DNA from: Lachnospiraceae bacterium
GTDB lineage: Bacteria > Bacillota > Clostridia > Lachnospirales > Lachnospiraceae
Assembly (NCBI GenBank): GCA_015056795.1
Contig: SVFO01000030.1
Location: forward strand, 15,430 to 48,429
DNA: 33,000 nucleotides
Direction: 5' to 3'
Part shown: positions 30,764-33,000 of the stretch, in pieces
Layout: each line of letters opens with the position of its first letter
How positions within the stretch are numbered: the first letter of the stretch is position 1
The notes under the pieces: model-generated
Database searches by the model: none
The model's input: only the letters and a program-made list of their open reading frames with translations
Told to the model about the DNA's origin: nothing
Translations under genes and position numbers: made by a program

Positions 30764-31492
30764 ATGTCAGGACATTCAAAATTTGCAAACATTAAACATA
30801 AAAAAGAGAAGAATGATGCCGCAAAGGGCAAAATTTTTACCATTATTGGTCGTGAAATCGCCGTTGCCGTAAAGGAAGGCGGTCCTGATCCGAACAACAA
30901 CTTTAAGCTGGCTACCGTTATCGCTAAGGCAAAGGCAAACAACATGCCTAATGAGACCATTGAGCGTGGTATTAAGAAGGCGGCTGGTGACGTTGGCAAC
31001 GTAAACTATAAGTACGTGACCTACGAAGGCTATGGCCCTAATGGTATTGCCATCATCGTAGATGCATTAACGGACAATACGAATCGTACCGCAGCAAATG
31101 TAAGAAGCGCGTTTACCAAGGGACAGGGCAACATTGGTACCCCTGGCTGCGTATCCTTCATGTTTGATAAGAAGGGTCAGATCATCATCGACAAGGAAGA
31201 GTGCGAGATGGAAGCAGATGACCTTATGATGATCGCTCTGGATGCAGGTGCTGAGGACTTTAGCGAGGAAGAGGACAGCTTTGAGATTCTGACCGATCCT
31301 GACAGCTTCGAAGAGGTTAGAAAGAGTCTGGAGGATGCTGGCATTCCCATGATGAGCGCTGAGGTAACCATGATCCCTCAGAATTATGTAGAGCTGACTG
31401 ACGAGACGGCAATTAAGAACCTGCAGAGAACCCTCGACATTCTGGACGAGGATGACGATGTTCAGGCCGTTTATCACAACTGGGATGAATAA
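30764..31492 (+). CDS. yebC: YebC/PmpR family protein (translation factor / DNA-binding regulator)
   Basis: 242 residues, standard length. It begins SGHSKFANIKHKKEKNDAAK, the invariant family start, with FTIIGREIAVAVKEGGPDPN and NNFKLATVIAKAKANNMPNE. The middle domain holds YEGYGPNGIAIIVDALTDN and the signature NRTAANVRSAFTKGQGNIG. The acidic C-terminal domain carries ALDAGAEDFSEEEDSFEILT. Members were described as transcriptional regulators; recent work on the family also links it to relief of ribosome stalling at proline tracts. It has a strong AAAAAGGAG site and its own promoter. Confidence 0.95.
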   Translation: MSGHSKFANIKHKKEKNDAAKGKIFTIIGREIAVAVKEGGPDPNNNFKLATVIAKAKANNMPNETIERGIKKAAGDVGNVNYKYVTYEGYGPNGIAIIVDALTDNTNRTAANVRSAFTKGQGNIGTPGCVSFMFDKKGQIIIDKEECEMEADDLMMIALDAGAEDFSEEEDSFEILTDPDSFEEVRKSLEDAGIPMMSAEVTMIPQNYVELTDETAIKNLQRTLDILDEDDDVQAVYHNWDE

Positions 31493-31621
31493 GCCTTGAT
31501 CATGGAAAATGCAGTTGCTTTAAGGTGACGGGAATTTAAAAGCAAGGATGGCTATAGAAAAAATACGAATACAAAAAGACAAGTCCGTGAATGTACTTGC
31601 CTTTGTGGAGGAAGTTGTAGG

Positions 31622-32905
31622 ATGGAAAATCAGTATAGGATAGAAACGAAATGTGTACAATCTGGATGGCAGCCCAAGAAGGGAGAGCCTAGGGTGCTTC
31701 CGATTTATCAGAGTACGACCTTTAAGTATGAGACCTCTGAACAGATGGGAAAGCTGTTTGACTTAGAGGATACGGGTTATTTCTATACAAGATTGCAGAA
31801 CCCGACGAATGACTATGTTGCACAGAAGATTTGTGAGCTGGAGGGCGGCGTTGCTGCCATGCTTACGAGCTCTGGACAGGCCGCAAACTATTATGCCGTG
31901 TTCAATATCTGTGAGGCTGGAGATCATTGCATCATGTCTTCGTCCGTATATGGCGGCACCTTTAATTTGCTGACCGTAACCATGAAGAAGATGGGGATTG
32001 AATGTTCCGTTGTAGATCCTGATCTATCTGCAGAGGAGTTGGCTAAGGCTTTCCGTCCAAACACGAAGTGCGTGCTTGCGGAAACGATTGCAAATCCTAC
32101 GATTGTCGTTCTTGACATTGAAAAGTTTGCAAGGGTTGCACATGAGCATGGCGTGCCCCTGATTATTGACAATACCTTTGCAACGCCCATCAATTGCCGT
32201 CCCTTTGAGTGGGGCGCTGACATCGTGACGCATTCCACGACGAAATACATGGATGGTCATGCAATGTGCGTTGGCGGATGCATCGTGGATTCTGGTAATT
32301 TTGATTGGGAAAAGTATGCAGATAAATTCCCTGGCCTTACGACTCCTGATGATTCCTATCATGGAATTACCTACACGCAGAAGTTTGGCAAGGGTGCCTA
32401 TATTACAAAGGCAACCGCACAGCTGATGAGAGACCTTGGCTCCATCCAGTCTCCTCAGAATGCATTCCTATTGAACATTGGCCTTGAGACACTGCCTCTT
32501 CGCATGGAGCGTCACTGCTACAATGCCCAGAAGGTTGCAGAATTCCTTGAGGCGCACGAGAAGGTTGCCTGGGTAAATTACGCTGGTTTAAAGAGCAGCA
32601 AGTATTATGAGCTCGCTCAGAAATATATGCCGAAGGGAACCTGCGGTGTTATCTCCTTTGGCTTGAAGGGTGGAAGAAAGCAGTCTGAAAAGCTGATGGA
32701 TCATCTGAAGCTGGCTGCCATTGTTACCCATGTTGCTGATGCTAGAACCTGTGTGCTTCATCCCGCAAGTCATACCCATCGTCAGATGACGGATGAACAG
32801 CTGATGGCTGCAGGAATTGCTCCTGAGCTGATCCGTTTCTCTGTTGGTATTGAGAATGTAGAGGATATCATTGCTGATCTGAAGCAGGCATTGGAGCAGG
32901 TATAA
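31622..32905 (+). CDS. metY: O-acetylhomoserine sulfhydrylase / PLP-dependent Cys-Met metabolism enzyme
   Basis: 427 residues, the usual length for O-acetylhomoserine aminocarboxypropyltransferase, which makes homocysteine from O-acetylhomoserine and sulfide. The PLP lysine is Lys208 in THSTTKYMDGHAMCVGG. Other cofactor and substrate motifs are FYTRLQNPTNDYVAQKICEL, MLTSSGQAANYYAVFN, SSSVYGGTFNLL, PLIIDNTFATP and RFSVGIENVEDII near the C-terminus. A cystathionine gamma-synthase or methionine gamma-lyase activity is possible within this family, but length and motif set favour MetY. TGGAGGAAG precedes the start. No T-box or SAM riboswitch was recognised in the 129-base upstream gap. Confidence 0.9.
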   Translation: MENQYRIETKCVQSGWQPKKGEPRVLPIYQSTTFKYETSEQMGKLFDLEDTGYFYTRLQNPTNDYVAQKICELEGGVAAMLTSSGQAANYYAVFNICEAGDHCIMSSSVYGGTFNLLTVTMKKMGIECSVVDPDLSAEELAKAFRPNTKCVLAETIANPTIVVLDIEKFARVAHEHGVPLIIDNTFATPINCRPFEWGADIVTHSTTKYMDGHAMCVGGCIVDSGNFDWEKYADKFPGLTTPDDSYHGITYTQKFGKGAYITKATAQLMRDLGSIQSPQNAFLLNIGLETLPLRMERHCYNAQKVAEFLEAHEKVAWVNYAGLKSSKYYELAQKYMPKGTCGVISFGLKGGRKQSEKLMDHLKLAAIVTHVADARTCVLHPASHTHRQMTDEQLMAAGIAPELIRFSVGIENVEDIIADLKQALEQV

Positions 32906-33000
32906 ATGGATAAACTGGCGATCGTTATTCCCTGTTATAATGAGGAAGAGGTTGTTAAAATTACATCAAAAGCGCTTCGGGACCTTTTGGAGGAACTCAT
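32906..33000 (+). CDS. Family 2 glycosyltransferase, 3'-truncated by window edge
   Basis: The ATG directly follows the metY stop. The 31 visible residues begin MDKLAIVIPCYNEEEVV, the nucleotide-sugar-binding strand and turn of GT-A fold glycosyltransferases, as in polyprenyl-phosphate sugar transferases. The rest, including the DxD motif, lies outside the window. Zero spacing suggests translational coupling to metY. Confidence 0.75.
   Translation, partial: MDKLAIVIPCYNEEEVVKITSKALRDLLEEL

Noticed and set aside
31515..31545. TTGCTTT / AAAGCAA inverted repeat between yebC and metY, considered as a terminator
   Set aside because: No T-run follows and the arms are only seven bases; it is left unassigned.
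31493..31621. Possible SAM riboswitch or T-box before the methionine-pathway gene
   Set aside because: The gap is 129 bases with no T-box specifier/antiterminator motif and no recognisable SAM-riboswitch core.
1..33000. CRISPR array, tRNA/rRNA genes, transposase, integrase or phage genes
   Set aside because: No regularly spaced direct repeats, no RNA-gene signatures and no mobile-element proteins were found by eye; a covariance search for tRNAs would settle that part.

Overview
The window looks like a chromosomal segment of a low-to-moderate GC, Gram-positive anaerobe of the class Clostridia, most likely Lachnospiraceae. The reasons are Gram-positive lipoproteins with lipoboxes, AGGAGG-type ribosome sites, TTGACA/TATAAT promoters, a rex-nnr-alr-mazF gene order, an iron-sulfur aldo/keto reductase and a giant 2-hydroxyacyl-CoA dehydratase activase. 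Taxonomy is inferred from gene content only. No tRNA, rRNA, CRISPR array, prophage or transposase gene was seen.

Layout. 1-5202: an envelope operon (HlyD/RND-type adaptor, a MacB periplasmic-core-like protein without an FtsX core, and a large lipoprotein with a substrate-binding domain) ending in thiamine pyrophosphokinase. 5530-7071: monocistronic gpmI. 7229-12531: two paralogous GAF-GGDEF diguanylate cyclases flanking a papain-like/C39-like protein, followed by an Fe-S aldo/keto reductase and a small coiled-coil protein. 12570-16877, minus strand: the giant acyl-CoA dehydratase activase. 17119-22262: a pseudo-rhomboid with a zinc-ribbon tail, a sigma-70-like protein lacking the promoter-recognition regions, an unknown 140-residue protein and an M16C peptidase. 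22341-24537: a DUF4349 lipoprotein and a YhfC/CPBP-type intramembrane protease. 24596-26548, minus strand: an ABC-F ATPase divergent from the rex-nnr-alr-mazF run (26726-30627). 30764-32905: YebC/PmpR and O-acetylhomoserine sulfhydrylase, then the start of a family 2 glycosyltransferase at the window edge.

Two signals stand out. The first is a family of long nested palindromes at 5179-5327 and 23406-23535, with a half copy at 17056-17110. The full copies share a stem tip and loop (TTTGACCTAGAAAGA), while the basal stems differ in sequence but remain base-paired. Each inner palindrome sits inside a second inverted repeat made of local sequence, and in one case that outer repeat is a rho-independent terminator. 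The second is the sigma-70-like protein at 18140-18883. It keeps recognisable regions 1.1, 1.2, 2.1-2.2 and 3 but has lost 2.3-2.4 and region 4, so it looks like a sigma mimic that could bind RNA polymerase core. It lies in a tight cluster with an unknown protein and a metallopeptidase.
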